NCBI GenBank assembly: GCA_945859605.1
Contig: OX243814.1
Coordinates: 43,306,005 to 43,370,004, forward strand
Length of the DNA: 64,000 nucleotides
Source of the DNA: Lumbricus rubellus
Taxonomy: Eukaryota; Annelida; Clitellata; Crassiclitellata; Lumbricidae
Direction of reading: 5' to 3'
Shown: positions 1 through 12,606 of the stretch, piece after piece
How the letters are laid out: the number at the start of each line of letters is the position of its first letter
Position numbering within the stretch: position 1 is the first letter of the stretch
Translations under genes and position numbers: made by a program
Notes under the pieces: model-generated
What the model was told of the DNA's origin: nothing
Database searches by the model: none
The model's input: the letters and a program-made list of their open reading frames with translations, nothing else

Positions 1-420
1 GGCAGGACGAGGCGCGTGCGAGACTGAGCGATGAAATAAACATCTTAAGTGAACTGGACTAAAGCGGATGGTCGATGCAAGGAAGGGTTAATGTCGGTTC
101 TTTGTATAGTCAGTGACCCGGACATTTTAAGGATGCTGCTGCCCATGAAATTCTCAGACCTATCGCAAGGAAATGATTGCTTTCGGATCCGGTAATAGAA
201 AGGGAAGTAGGCCTACTAACAAAAGCCATTGAATAACACGTGCCAACAGATCAACCCCTAACAATTCGGTTATGGTTCAGCATAGAAAAGCGCCAGAAAC
301 CGACGAAGGATTCGTTGAATAGCATCGTGGCATATCGGGCGATTCAAGGATGCCATTTCGAGAACATAGTAGTCTATCATCGAAGTCTTTGTTATCAGAA
401 ATGCAAAACAACAACTGCTG

Positions 421-613
421 CCACTACTGCCACCACCACCACCACCACCGCCGCCGCCACCACCACCACCACCACCACCACCACCACCACCACCACCACC
501 ACCACCACCACCACCACCACCACCACCACCACCACCACTACCAACACCACCATCACCACCACCACCATCACCACCACCACCACCACCACTACTATTACTC
601 CTACCACCACAGT
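421..613. repeat. (ACC)n trinucleotide microsatellite
   Basis: A run of ACC/CCA triplets, pure from about 455 to 538 and impure on both sides. It is open in several frames (poly-Thr, poly-His, poly-Gly, poly-Val), but these are by-products of a period-3 repeat. No flanking coding signal is seen. Confidence 0.95.
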
Positions 614-1980
614 TAACTAAATAAATTGTGCTTCCTTTTCGTAATGTACGAAAGTAGCCTAGTTTCACTCTATATTGTTTATTTATTCAACAGGATGGTT
701 GCAGCGTAAGGATCAAGTGACATCACCAAAGAAGAATGGATGAATGGATGTCTACTTCGCACTTGAACACATTATCTGACTATATCGGAAAAAACACTGA
801 AAAGTATATTCTTATTAAGTTGCAGAGCGTCATTCCAAACATAAGGTAACTTATAAATGCGTTGGGAACTACCGTACACTATTGAACATCAGGAGCCAAG
901 TATCAAAACAGTGCTTGTAAGGCATACGCGCTCCTAATGGAGTGTCCCTGCTTAAGTGAAATACGGAGCAAAAACGTAGCCAGAAGCCATATAATTATTT
1001 CGGAATAATTTAGTGACTGCCTCAGGATTCATTGGAAATATTTTTAGCCTAAGGAATAGCAAAAAATTGTCATTAGAGATCGGTGAATATCTCTCCGGTC
1101 GACCTCTGCAAGCGCTGTCCGAACGAAAATGAGAGACTAAAAAACGTTGCACTGCTTCGTCGAGAGAGCAATCTTTCATCGGATGGTATTTCAGTGGAGT
1201 GACCAAGCGAAAGAACGACGTTAATCGAATTCTGTTTCAGTTGGATGAACATTCATTCCGATCCAAAGCATCAGACTAAACATGTGATCCACGTATCTAA
1301 AGGATCCATTCGATTTATCCAGTATCCACCTCTCTCTCTCTTTATTCGTGATAAACAGTCGTTCCACGCAAACAACAATGGCATGCACTGACAGCCAGAG
1401 CACCGTTATCCGCACATCAAAAGTCCAGTCACTGTTTTGAAGTCGGCGAGATATTATCATAATCATCAAAGCACATGGATGTCCAAAAACACAAACTGTA
1501 GGATTAAATACCAGTTCGAATAACTCCATCTAGAGCTACGAACGTTGCATAAAAACATCAAGTGGATATTACACATGATAGCCTAAGCAACTTATAGCCA
1601 ACCGAAATTAAATTGGTAATTGTAGTACAAATATACATTGGTACTGCTTGTTCCACGCGAAAAGTTAAACAAGCGGATTATTGATGTAAGAAACGTACCA
1701 TCAAACGTACCTGAATGGTCGCACATTGTACCATGAGGCATACAAAAGGATAACAACAGTGTGCCAAGCGGATATTCAGGAACTATTCAATAACTTCGGT
1801 CATGCTGGAAGTACCACTTCAACTGCTACGTGGATTCTGAGTGTGCTAACAATAATTATTGTACTATTTGGAGATCTGGACCAGACTACCATAGACCGCA
1901 TCCAGTGGTATCTAAGCGTCCTAATCGATTATACCAACAGTTCCAAGTGGAATACAATAATCGTACCAAATTACCGTCTC
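614..1980. other. Host DNA without recognisable gene
   Basis: Mixed-composition AT-rich sequence with only short unremarkable reading frames on both strands, none with a recognisable domain. I see no RNA gene or repeat of note here. Confidence 0.6.
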
Positions 1981-2199
1981 AAGCGTACCAAACTCTACGG
2001 ATTGTACGAAAGTCAGTACCAACCTAACACTAACAAGCGTACCAGACTCCTACCGATTGTACGAAGGCCAGTACCAACCTAACACTAACTAGCGTACCAG
2101 ACTCCTACCGATTGCACAAAAGCCAGTACCAACCTAACACTGACTATCGTACCAGACTCCTACCGATTGTACGAAGGCCAGTACCAAACTAACACTGCA
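1981..2199. repeat. 55-bp tandem repeat, four units
   Basis: Four consecutive 54-55 bp units begin at 1981, 2035, 2090 and 2145. Each carries GCGTACCA or TCGTACCA near its start and CCAGTACCAA or TCAGTACCAA near its end. Units 2-4 are nearly identical and unit 1 is more diverged. A weaker relative of the unit lies just upstream (about 1925-1980). The array stops immediately before the ATG at 2202, so it would form the 5' leader or promoter region of that gene if the gene is real. Confidence 0.85.
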
Positions 2200-2201
2200 A
2201 G

Positions 2202-2738
2202 ATGAGGATCGGTGTAATCAGACGCAGTCACGACTTCCACCAACAGCAGCGGCGACGTGCCAGCTCAGCCGTCAACTCTCTCGACTACACTCCGGGAAGC
2301 GGAGGGTCTCCTCGGTCGGGCCTCCTGTCGAGCGCCGTCAACCGCCGGGCCTCGGCCGCCGTCACCGAGGGAGGAGGCGGAGGGTCCATCGATGAAGGCC
2401 TCTTTGGCGGCGGCGGAGGCGGGGGCGGCCGAGGGGTCGGCCTGAGCGGCTGCTTGTCGAGGGTGAGGCATGAGAGGCTTCAGTTCGGTCGGTCCGGTTC
2501 ACAGGATAGCAGCAACGGAGGAGGAAGCGGCCACGACTCCGACAGCTCCCCGTCGTCTGCATCGGGTGCGGGGGCGATGTTGGTGGGGACGCCGGTGGCG
2601 AGGGAGAGGGGAGAGTCGCTGGATCTGGACACGGACGATCTGTGCTATGGGAAGGTCCTGTCCGTGTTGGGAATCATCTTCGGGGTGCTGCTGCTGACGC
2701 TGGCCTTTGCGTCGGCTGTACGATACATCTATCGCTGA
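2202..2738 (+). CDS. Putative single-pass membrane protein (hypothetical)
   Basis: A 178-residue frame starts at an ATG in a reasonable context (GCAAGATGAGG). I do not recognise the family. The N-terminal 145 residues are low-complexity: a basic Arg/Gln stretch, Ser-rich parts and two Gly runs (about 57-61 and 69-76). The last 33 residues form one strong hydrophobic segment (about 152-174) ending in a short basic tail, YIYR. This would make a C-terminally anchored membrane protein with most of its chain on one side. The frame coincides with a GC-rich island in an otherwise AT-rich region, which argues for a genuine exon. Against this, frames in GC-rich low-complexity DNA stay open by chance, there is no homology I can name, and the gene runs directly into a purine-rich simple repeat. 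It could also be the last exon of a longer gene. Confidence 0.45.
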   Translation: MRIGVIRRSHDFHQQQRRRASSAVNSLDYTPGSGGSPRSGLLSSAVNRRASAAVTEGGGGGSIDEGLFGGGGGGGGRGVGLSGCLSRVRHERLQFGRSGSQDSSNGGGSGHDSDSSPSSASGAGAMLVGTPVARERGESLDLDTDDLCYGKVLSVLGIIFGVLLLTLAFASAVRYIYR

Positions 2739-3560
2739 GGGAGGCAGGGAGGGAGACAGGGAGGCAGAGAGAGAGAGAGATGGAGGGAAGCAGGGAGACA
2801 GAGAGGCAAAAAGGCAGGGAGGCAGGGAAGCAGAGAGATGGAAGGAGGGAGTGAAGCAGGGAGGCAGAGAGGGTGAGAGAGATGGAGGGAGGCATGGAGG
2901 TAGGAGGCAGCGATACAGGGATGCAGAGAGACAGAGAGAGATATGGAGAGAAGCAAGTGGAAGACATGCACAGAGAGATGGAGGGAAAAAGGGAGAGAGG
3001 CAGAGAAATTTGAGGGAAGCACGGAGTCAGGAAGAGAGAAGGATAGATGAAAACAGGGAGGTCTAGCGGCAAGTAGGAAGGTAGGCAGAGAGGGAAAGAT
3101 GGAAGCAGATAGGTAGGCAGGCTCCTAGGCTAGCATGGATGTCGATAGAGAGGGATGGAGGAAAATCAGGGATGGAGCGAAGCAGGTAGAGAATAATAAA
3201 GGCAAGCAAGGAAGTTTACAGGAAAAGAGGAATAGAGGGAGACAGGAAAGAGAAAGGGAGATAAGCAGTGAGGTAAGCAGAGAAGGAGATGAGGCAGCAG
3301 AGAACATAATTATACGATTATATAGGGTAGGGAGAAACGGTGGTGGAGTAAATGGGAGAAGGGGTAAGAAGAACGAAGAAGCAGAGTAAGAAGTGACCAT
3401 AGATGGATTGGAGAGGAAGGGAAAGAAGAGGAGGATGAAGGAATAATTAAAGAAGAAAGAACCGAATAAGGAGCAGAGACGAGAGAAGGAAATGGAGGAA
3501 GTGGAGGAAGTGGGTTGAGTATGACAGACGGACGAGGACGATGAAGATTAGCGAGGAGTG
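2739..3560. repeat. Purine-rich (GGGAGGCAGAGA-like) tract
   Basis: About 820 bp of almost pure purine on the + strand. It is built from degenerate GGGAGGCAGAGAGA-type motifs in the first 350 bp and looser GAGGAAG motifs afterwards. Frames through it are highly charged or Leu/Ser/Pro-rich and are not credible genes. Confidence 0.9.
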
Positions 3561-3635
3561 GAGGAGATTCATTAGTCACATCTCATCCATCTCGACACAT
3601 ATTGCACAATAATATCACAGCGACACACATGCGAC

Positions 3636-3790
3636 GAATACGCACACAAACACACAAAGGGACACACAAACACACACAGGGACACACACACACACGCACA
3701 CACACACACACAGGCACACACACACAAATACAAACACACAAATACAAACACACACATGCACACACACACTCACACACCGATACACGCTGC
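3636..3790. repeat. (CA)n microsatellite, imperfect
   Basis: CA dinucleotides interrupted by AAATA, GGGA and similar short insertions. Confidence 0.95.
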
Positions 3791-4093
3791 TGCGCACAAG
3801 CGCGGATAGACGTAGGCCTACACTCGTACAGTAACTGGTGCACTCAAGTGCAGTTGGTTCACACAGACGAACTCCTAGAACGTATACAGTTAACTATATA
3901 TATATTATACATGAATTAGTAGTTGCATGTGGTTTAAGCATCGGTCAAGATACGTGGTCGGATGATGGTCCGTGTTTAAGGATGTGGACTATCAGCCCTG
4001 CAGAGGCTTGGAGGTCAAATCTATTCCACGAATGGAAGATATTTCATGGTTTCTGCTCCAGTTAGAGGCGAGCAATAAGTATACACGCTCCGT

Positions 4094-4098
<5 letters not shown>

Positions 4099-4131
<33 letters not shown>

Positions 4132-4165
4132 TGTGGGTGGTGTGTGTTTGGGGGGGGGAGTGTGG
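4099..4165. repeat. (TG)n microsatellite
   Basis: A pure TG run from about 4100 to 4130 followed by G-rich degenerate TG repeats. Confidence 0.95.
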
Positions 4166-7100
4166 TGTGTATGTGCATCCACTGTAAGCCGCAGTTGGTG
4201 AGGGGAGAGTAGGCTACTGACCAGTTGTCTGAATACGCAGAGGTGGAGAAAATGAAAATGCTAGCACTCTATATCTTTCATGTGCAGCTTAAGGAACTGC
4301 TTCTCTTCCTCCCTCTTTCAGCCTCTCTCATTCTTCTGCTTCTCTGTTCTTATGCTGTTAAAACAATACGATGAATGCAGAATGAATAAATAAAACAAGT
4401 CATTTCCACAAAAACACGTTATATTTTTGTAAATAATTCTATAAGCAGACTGTATATAGGGAGCTTTTTATGTTATACTTGCTTAGGCTACAGTACTTAC
4501 ATGTACTTATAAAATGAGAACTGGTCAGGGTTTCTAAGTTACGTAAAACACATAAAAACCTCAAAGTGTGTAGTGTAAAGAGAGACAAAAGTGAATAATA
4601 TTATAGGTCTAATTATAACTATAATTATAGTATTTTTCACTTTGAAACATCTATTATTATGATTGTGTAGTCTAGTGTACATAATATTTTTTCAGATGTT
4701 CTTTTTGTCCAGACACACGTGCATTGGCAAACATGCTACAGACCATTACATTGACATTATTTTATAATTCATTTGGAATTTCTGGATTTCACGAAAAACA
4801 ATACGAACAAGTTGGACATAATTTCAAATGGATTGTTACGAACTATGACAACGTTTATTATTTCTGGCAACACTGCTCAATGTGCTCATGTAGGCTACTT
4901 CTATTGCCACTGCAAAAATAATAATGGAATGCCGTCGATTCTATAACTGTTGATGTAGGCCCTACTTCAAGGATATACTGTAGGCCACGTGTAGTTGGAT
5001 TCCTCCCTTTTGGGTGAGCCTGTTGCTCTTTTGTACCTGCACTGCTGACCAAAATAACATTCATGTAATTTGTCAACCTTTTTGTGATTTGTTGCTGTTA
5101 CAAACTGACCAATAAAATTCTTTGATTGATTGATTGATTAATTGATTGATTGAACCTTGTTGTCACTTAAAAGATGCTCTTCTGTTTGTAAACAATTTAA
5201 TTGATTTAATTGAACTGAATTGAATTGAACAATGGAAAGACTTTTGTGCTTGACTCGATTTTCCCCATGGAAAAAATTCACGGATCATGTTTTTAAACAC
5301 ATGATTTGTCTCGACTAGCCTATAAATCTCATTTTTATTTACTGCAGAAAATGTACATTACTGTTCTCAATGTATGACCTACATGTCGTCTGCTTAGAGT
5401 TCAATGGTTCTAACTCCAATGCATTTAGCAATGGAGTTAGCACCATTGCACTCTAAACAGACGATGTATTGCATGCGAAAAGACCATGAACGATAACATA
5501 CGAGTCTTTCTGCTTTCATTCCACAAGTGGACGAAAATCGCGTGTCTGGGTAATGTAACCATTTCCATTCGCTTTTCTGGTTCTGTCCTGTTCAGCTTTC
5601 ATTGTTGTTGGTTGACAAGGCTAGCGTCACGTCCTAGTGTTCCTGTATTGTCGCTTTGTGAATAATATTATCTGCTGGGTCGTGTCGAAATGGCATTGTT
5701 GTAGAAATTCTATTTTTCTCTCTTAGGTCGTGTAGGCCTACTAAATCGATGCGCACGATATTGCTTTTAATTTCGACTCGCTGTTCAGAAGAGGTTTTGT
5801 GGTCTGTCGATTGTTATTGCTTTATAGTTTATCACGTATAGAATTTTTAAACAGATGCATTCCAAGTCGTGTTCTAGTGTTGTTTTAAATTAAAAAAAGC
5901 CAACCTGTGAGTGCCGAAGTCTTAATGGTAAGAGATCTTTGTGATTGAGCGTTCAATTACTGTAGGTCTATGCAGTGTCGATGATCCATCACAGTTGTTA
6001 TTGTCCGTATAGACTTAGCAAGGAATTGAATTTGTGAATAATTACATTGCAGGTCACGTGGACTAACTTGGCTTAGTGTAAGATTGGATTGCTCTTAAAA
6101 ATAAAAACTTATCTCTGGCCATTCGATTTGCTGCACTATACGGAATAACCATATACGGTGGTTTCTGACTTCATTGTGACAATGTGGCAGAAATATTTTC
6201 AGAGCTTAGGAGCGTCCCTCAGGATTTCAGTTGATATAATTCTGATTACATGGTAATGTAATTATAAAAATCAATTATATTTTTGTTGTAAAGATTAAAT
6301 TTTCTTTGGTCACTAGCATTAGGCTACGTGTGCTTGTGAGCTCTGTTGGATTTCAAAGCGCTCTAAGCGGTACAGTATAGGCTGGTGTAAGAAGACAATA
6401 CGGATCACACTCTTATCATAGGCCTACTGTAAATCTGAGGTCAAATATGTCAAAACCATCTGACCAAGAAATTTAGCTAGCATGCAAATGGTTACTTGTA
6501 TTAAAAATATTTATAAAAGATAGGCCTATCGAAATATTTTTGGACATTAAATTTGTTGAGAGGCCGTTATTTATTATTTGTACATGTAGGCTATGATGTT
6601 TTAAGCAAAATTAAACCGTTCGTTTTTGAGGACTGGACTCGCAGTTATCAATGTATTCGTCTGCAGCTTGTCTGTGTCGTTACTGATATTTGTTAGCGCA
6701 TAAATTGTTACAGAACAAAACGTATGATAATCAAAGTTCACACGCGACAGGATTATTAGTGCGTGAGGAAAAGTATTTTTCAGTCGGGATGGATTATAGA
6801 CAATACATATATATATACCCCTACTCATTCTATAGTCTGTAAAATATCTTAACAATGTGAGGCCGTCATCCATTCAAATAAATATAAATGAGCAGCATTA
6901 ATATTATCTTAATAATTAATCGTCGTAAATTTTAAATTGACACAACGCATAACGAATACAATTCAGATTATGAAGGATGATCACAAGTTATTACAGAAGT
7001 CGAATTCAACTGTCGGCAGCCAACAGGGCGCCCGTCACACCCTGCTACTCAGTCCACCAACGCCATCGGCCGAATGGAAGGTTCAATAGACCTTAGGAAA

Positions 7101-8463
7101 GGGTGCGGAAAGCGATCCTGCATCAGTGAGCTTTTCGAGTATTCGCGCCAAAGTGTTAACTATTACACTAAGCACCTCCCTAGTAGCACATATACTATGC
7201 GAAGCTGCAACGGAATAAAAAAAACGAATGGCATATTTACAATGTTGGACGGTCCTGGGGGAAAACATGGTCATTAATTATAGTCAGACACAGTGTACAG
7301 TGTACACGAAGGTATTACTCGGCTATACAGCGTGACAGCGGCACCCGCAGGCGTGCGCACTTACGAAAGGCTAAAAAAAAATTAAATAAATTACAACTTA
7401 ATGCGTAAAATATTAATTAAAAGCTATGGAATTCTTATTCTGTCGAATCTATTATCCATGCACTACTATTAACATCCGAAATTAGCTCTATATGCACAAT
7501 TGCGCATACCCACTTGCAGCAAAAAAGCTTATAAATGTTGGCGATACTGCGCGTACATCATTTTGTGCAAGCTGTGCGTACAGGAAAAATTCCTGGGGGC
7601 GCCGCTGCAGCGTGTACTCATCTAAAACAGGTTTGGGCATAGAGTAGGGCCTTAGTAGGCTACTTAGTTCCGTAAACGAGGGCATACCGGGTACGCGGGT
7701 ATACAGCGTTGTATTTACCTCACAGAGAGTAAAGAAAAAGTGTCAGAAATAAAATTCTAACAAGAAAACATCAAAAGATGGCGCTTACATAACAAATAAA
7801 ACTGGTAAAATGATTAAATTAGCAAATCTTAAAGACCGAAAAAGTGAAATTTTCAGACCATAGCGTGCATTCAACTCAAATTTTACCAGCACACCCCCCC
7901 CCTGATTACACTGTTTTAACAACGCGAGGCAGTCATAGAATAAAAAGTAAACAGCATCATACCAACGTGAAACAGACAGCTTCCACAATCCACAACAACA
8001 CCTTCCTGTCTAAAGATAATCGTGGAAATGGAAGCCATGATGATTTACATACTTCACGACCCATCTCCTCATCAATCCTAATTCACAACTGCTTAAACAT
8101 TGAACGTGATATGCCGCTTGCCTCATCAATCAAGCACGCATGAACGTCGTCAAATAATGGGCACGCGTCGTATTTTCGTTGTTAACCAAAGCAGGCGTGA
8201 TATCATGGAACACGGGTGCGTACCGTTTATCCGCCCACGGTGTACAGAGCCCGTCGTTAAGGACGCGTTATTTTCGTAATTCAGCGATGTCTCGGTCTCA
8301 GTATATTGCCTCTGAAACGTCGGCACATGATTTATTTAGCGCTATTCCGGTGCGATAATAGCCAATAAATTCTACTCTCGAAGACTAATTTATGGCCGTT
8401 GCAGATAACCATCATTTATGGGGTTATGAAGAAGGTTAGCTGTGCGTATGGTAGGTCTACTGG
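4166..8463. other. Long host stretch without a supportable gene
   Basis: About 4.3 kb of AT-rich DNA. It holds a short (ATTG)n run (about 5120-5153), a strong hairpin (5387-5463, listed separately) and several TAGGCCTA palindromes. Reading frames are under 100 codons with no recognisable domain. It is most likely intergenic or intronic. Confidence 0.6.
5387..5463. repeat. 35-bp near-perfect inverted repeat (hairpin)
   Basis: Arms 5387-5421 and 5429-5463 are reverse complements with four mismatches over 35 positions, separated by a 7-nt loop. The transcript would fold into a single long stem. It could be a foldback MITE relic or a microRNA-like precursor; nothing in the sequence decides between them. 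Confidence 0.8.
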
Positions 8464-8465
8464 CT

Positions 8466-8637
8466 AATCTGTCTGTCTCTGTCTCTGTCTCTCTCTTTCT
8501 GTCTCTCTCTCTTTCTGTCTCTCTTTGTCTCTTTGTCTCTTTGTCTCTCTGTCTCTCTGTCTCTCTGTCTCTCTGTCTCTCTGTCTCTGTCTCCGTCTCC
8601 GTCTCCGTCTCTGTCTCTGTCTCTGTCTCTGTCTTTG

Positions 8638-8669
<32 letters not shown>

Positions 8670-8690
8670 CTCTCTCCACTCCTCCTCCTC
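8466..8690. repeat. CT-rich (TCTCTG)n simple repeat
   Basis: Degenerate GTCTCT hexamers pass into a pure CT run (about 8636-8664) and then CTC/TCC triplets. The frames are low-complexity only (Leu/Ser or Arg/Glu). Confidence 0.95.
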
Positions 8691-8957
8691 CTCTCGTTCT
8701 CAGCAGTCTGTTGATCTGTTGCGATGTATATATATTCATGTCCCCCTGCTGAGCTGTCTCAATATCTGTCAGCCATGTTTTTTCTGGAAGAAAGTCGATG
8801 GCATCAGCTCAACGTCGCTGCTAATCATTTGTCAATTGTTGTCCAGCGTGTGTGTCGTGCAGCATCAGTTGCTCTTGAAAGCCAATTACCTCAGTCGATC
8901 AATCGCTGAAGAGAAGACGGACAGGATGCCAAGGAAACGCAGATGAGTAGATGCTTA

Positions 8958-8959
<2 letters not shown>

Positions 8960-9014
<55 letters not shown>

Positions 9015-9390
9015 CAGACAGACAGACAGACCAGACAGAAAGACAGACAGACAGACTGAGACAGAAAGTGAGATAGATGAGATGAGAGACAGAGAGAAAG
9101 AGACAGACACCTTTGTCTAGTAAGACATAAACAAATAGAGACAGAGAGAGACAGACAGAGAGGTAGAGATACAAAGAAAGATAGAGATAGAGGCGAAGAC
9201 AGACAAACAAACAGACAGATAGAAAGACATACCGAAACAAAGACAGCCAGAGATAAGGACAGAGAGGCAAAGAAAAGACAACGACAGAGAAAACACAGAG
9301 ACAGAAACAGATAGACATACAGTAGCAGAGACAGATGCATAGAGACATGGAAAGAGACACCGAAGAAGGCGTAGAACGGTAGAAAAAGGG
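8960..9390. repeat. (AG)n / (AGAC)n simple repeat
   Basis: An AG run, then GACA tetramers to about 9060, then a 300-bp tail of degenerate AGAGACAGA motifs. Confidence 0.9.
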
Positions 9391-9391
9391 A

Positions 9392-9434
9392 CATAATAAA
9401 TTCATAATAAATTCATAATAAATTCATAATAAAT
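9392..9434. repeat. 11-bp tandem repeat (TAATAAATTCA)
   Basis: Three complete units of TAATAAATTCA and a partial fourth, at the edge of the AGAC-rich tract. Confidence 0.85.
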
Positions 9435-9503
9435 GTTAAAAAGACGCACTTGCACAATGCACATACGCACATGCGCATATTAATTTATGATAACACATAC
9501 GCT

Positions 9504-9626
9504 CATGATAACACATAGCTGCTGTAGAAAAACAAAGACATAAAGACACGGTCAGACGTGCACATATGTGCACATACGCACAATCGCACATGATAACACA
9601 TAGCTGCTGTAGAAAAACAAAGACAT
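9504..9626. repeat. 38-bp direct duplication
   Basis: An identical 38-bp block (CATGATAACACATAGCTGCT and onward) lies at 9504-9541 and 9589-9626. The spacer of 47 bp contains the palindrome TGCACATATGTGCA. It looks like a local duplication. Confidence 0.85.
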
Positions 9627-11248
9627 GGTCAGACATGGTCAGACAGAGGCATGCAGAGGCAGGCAGAGTTGTGACGTAAGTCTGAAGCTGCCATCTTCGA
9701 TGATTCTGACAGCGATTGCTTCTGGCAGAGGTGAAATGGGTCAAAACAGTTTCCAAAAACCCTGCTGCAGTATCTGCCGCTGCAGGCGACCATTGCACAT
9801 TTATTATTGATGGGCCGTTCGCAGGTGGCGCTATAGTTGAGTCAACGACCGACGTAAGAGACAACCGCATCGAGTGTGATATGTTTTCATGCAACCGCTC
9901 AAGGGGACCCGTAGAATATTTATAGGAAATTAACATTTATTTTTTAACCACTACCTTTTGGGTTTCTGATCAATTTCTTTCCACAAAAGCACTAACATTA
10001 CTAATGGTGCACAAAGTGAAACTGAGAAATTACATTAAAAAACCTTTAGGAAAAAATTATGTAGGCCCGTTAGGCTACTGTAGGTCTACGTAATTTCCAG
10101 CTTTACATTTTTCAGTCTCTTACAATTTTTTTACTGTTGCAGTAGTCATTGTGTTGCCCGGTTGAAGCTGGACAGCATGCATGATTCGAGACAGACTCAG
10201 ACAAAGAGTGGAGTCGGACTCCTACGGGCATTGTGCCTAAGGATGTTGATGATGATGATGATGATGAGTCATTGTGTTCTTCCCTCCCCCCTCCTACAAA
10301 AATGCCTGCAGGCTCCCATGGTAACTCTTAACAGTGCGGTTTAATTTTGTGCCTTTGTCGTGCGTTTTACAACGTAATTAGGTAGTATGTTTGTGTTTAC
10401 TGAATCGATTCGAATAAATTTGATTTGATTGATTTAAAAGTTGACTTGATTTCTATGCTAATAGCAGGTTCTATGTTTATTTACAGGCTAGGCCTTCTGT
10501 TTGATAATAGGCCAGTTGAATGAAACAGCTCGATTAATCTTGACATCTAATCTCCACCGAAGTCATTGGCGCTCGATTCTCTTGCTCCGTAGGCCTAATT
10601 CCTTTTCCATGAATCGATGAATATCCTCCTGCCGTTTCCCACTGTATTACTGTAAGCTTATTCTGCATGCAAATCTCTCTTCGTGAGGGAGTGTTACCGC
10701 CTTACCAGAAGCGTTAAAATCACGTCGTTGTTTCAAAAGACATGATTGTACTTACACGAAAATTGTAAGAAAATCTCAATCTTTTCTCTCTCTGCGCGCG
10801 TCCAATTTAACCCTTTAATGCCGAGATGGTAGTAAATGGTATGGGAAATCCTATACCCTCCGGCATTAAAGGGTTAAAGCTCTTATTCTCGTGCTGAAAG
10901 CTCAACTGGGTCTGGCTCCAAATAGGCCTATATTTGTCGCTAAAATTTCTTTCCCTCTGCCTCGTCACTGAGTCCTCTTATGTTGGCTTTGTTTCCCCTT
11001 GTTTTTTTTCTCACAATAAATTCGTCTCCATTGAGTATTCTGCCTGAAATGAACTTACCATTTTCTACACCATCTGCTCTGGTGGCTCCACTGCCTCTTT
11101 AAACTTTCAACCTTCTGTTTCTGTCGAGGAAACTCACCTTATGAACGCTTCTGAAAGGCATATCAAAGGCTACCATGTGAGAAACGCTTTGTGGATGCTC
11201 AAAGTTGGCTATATTAAGCCTACAATACGAATTAATTTCTGCCGAGAT

Positions 11249-11289
<41 letters not shown>

Positions 11290-12180
11290 GTTATTGTAAT
11301 AGCAACATCTATACAAAAGAATAGCCTACCGAGTAACGATCTTAAATATCCCATCATGGTTCGCATTTTTAAAGTTCTGATGTAGATTATTAGCTACCTA
11401 ATACTCACCGCATGCTGATGGTGCCAGACCCGATGCAGTTTTCTGCTGACATCAATGACCTCAGCTGCGGGTGACGAGAGGTGGGCGACGTGAACGGTGG
11501 AAAATGAAGATGGAAAAACGTCTTCGAGAAAGAGAAGACATGAAAGGGAAAGACCCAGCGGGGTTTTCGTCGCAGAAATCCATAAAGATACGACAAAAAG
11601 GTCAGCACTCCCTTTCGGTTATTAAATCAAGCATACGCGAACGTTTACATTGAAATATTCACATACATAGGCCTAGACCTACATGTAATACGGTTACGGT
11701 ATACGTAGGCTATGTGTAGCCTATATGACGCAAATGATTATTATGCTATAGGTCTACATGTATAAACAGGCTGAAATAAGGCATACAATTATGTATAATT
11801 GTACACATAGTTGCATATCAGCAGCATATGTATTATGCATGCATTATATATATACATATAGATATATACAACTGTAGGCCTATTATAAATATATATAACA
11901 ATCTACACAATAATTACATGCCTTATTTAAGCCTATTTATACAAATAATTATTATATATAATATATTATAATATTATAATATATAATTACATATGCATTG
12001 TCCTATACATAATAAGCATGGTAGTGTACGACTGTACGTGTTTTCTAAACCTATTACAACGAGCTAGTTTCCATAAATATAGGCTGCAAAACACGATATA
12101 TGTATTGTATGTTGTATTGTATAATGTAGGCCTATACATCCATTGGTCTTTGGAAACCATGATAAACAAATTCTATCTAT
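9627..12180. other. Host DNA without a supportable gene
   Basis: AT-rich sequence, extremely so at 11640-12000. It contains an (AAT)n run at 11249-11289 and a small TTAA-flanked inverted repeat (10806-10878, listed separately). No frame shows a recognisable protein. Confidence 0.6.
10806..10878. repeat. Perfect 18-bp inverted repeat, TTAA-flanked MITE-like relic
   Basis: TTTAACCCTTTAATGCCG at 10806-10823 is exactly reverse-complemented at 10861-10878. The outer part reads TTAA|CCCTTTAATGCCG on both sides. A TTAA target duplication with termini starting CCC is the pattern of piggyBac-type elements. At about 65 bp it would be a minimal non-autonomous relic. Assignment to piggyBac is inference. 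Confidence 0.6.
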
Positions 12181-12186
12181 CAGCTG

Positions 12187-12300
12187 CGGATGGTGGTGGT
12201 GGTGGGAATAGTGGTAGTGGTGGTGTAGGTAGTAGCGGTGGTGCTGGTAGTAGTGTTGATGGTGATAGTGGTTGGGCTGCAGCTGGCGACAGTGGTGGAT
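12187..12300. repeat. (GGT)n-type degenerate microsatellite
   Basis: GGTGGT/AGTGGT triplets give Gly/Ser-rich frames on one strand and Pro/Leu-rich ones on the other. No independent coding evidence is present. Confidence 0.8.
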
Positions 12301-12374
12301 GGTGTGATAGCGTCAAAAATGAAAAGAGTTTAACGAACCCTGTTTGCTTGGACGAACACAATCATAATATGATT

Positions 12375-12439
12375 GACATACGAACAGATGCAGAGAATTA
12401 AATATATTACATTTAGTTCTCTGCATCTGTTCGTATGTC
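12375..12439. repeat. Perfect 23-bp inverted repeat
   Basis: Arms 12375-12397 and 12417-12439 are exact reverse complements separated by a 19-nt AT-rich loop. The right arm abuts the long CT-rich repeat that follows. It could be a hairpin or a duplicated edge of an inverted segment. Confidence 0.85.
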
Positions 12440-12575
12440 TGTTTTCCTCCATCCCTCTGTCCCTCCCTCCGTCTGTCCGTCCCACCCTTCCTCCGTGTCT
12501 CCCTTCCTCCGTCTCTCTCTGTATCTCACTCTCTGTCTCTGTCTGTCTCTGTTTCTCTCTCTCTCCCTTTCTCTC

Positions 12576-12606
<31 letters not shown>

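Noticed and set aside
240..668. Poly-Thr, poly-His and poly-Gly frames
   Set aside because: Translations of an ACC microsatellite with no independent coding evidence.
8442..9405. Leu/Ser- and Arg/Gln-rich frames of up to 168 codons
   Set aside because: Low-complexity products of CT and AGAC simple repeats.
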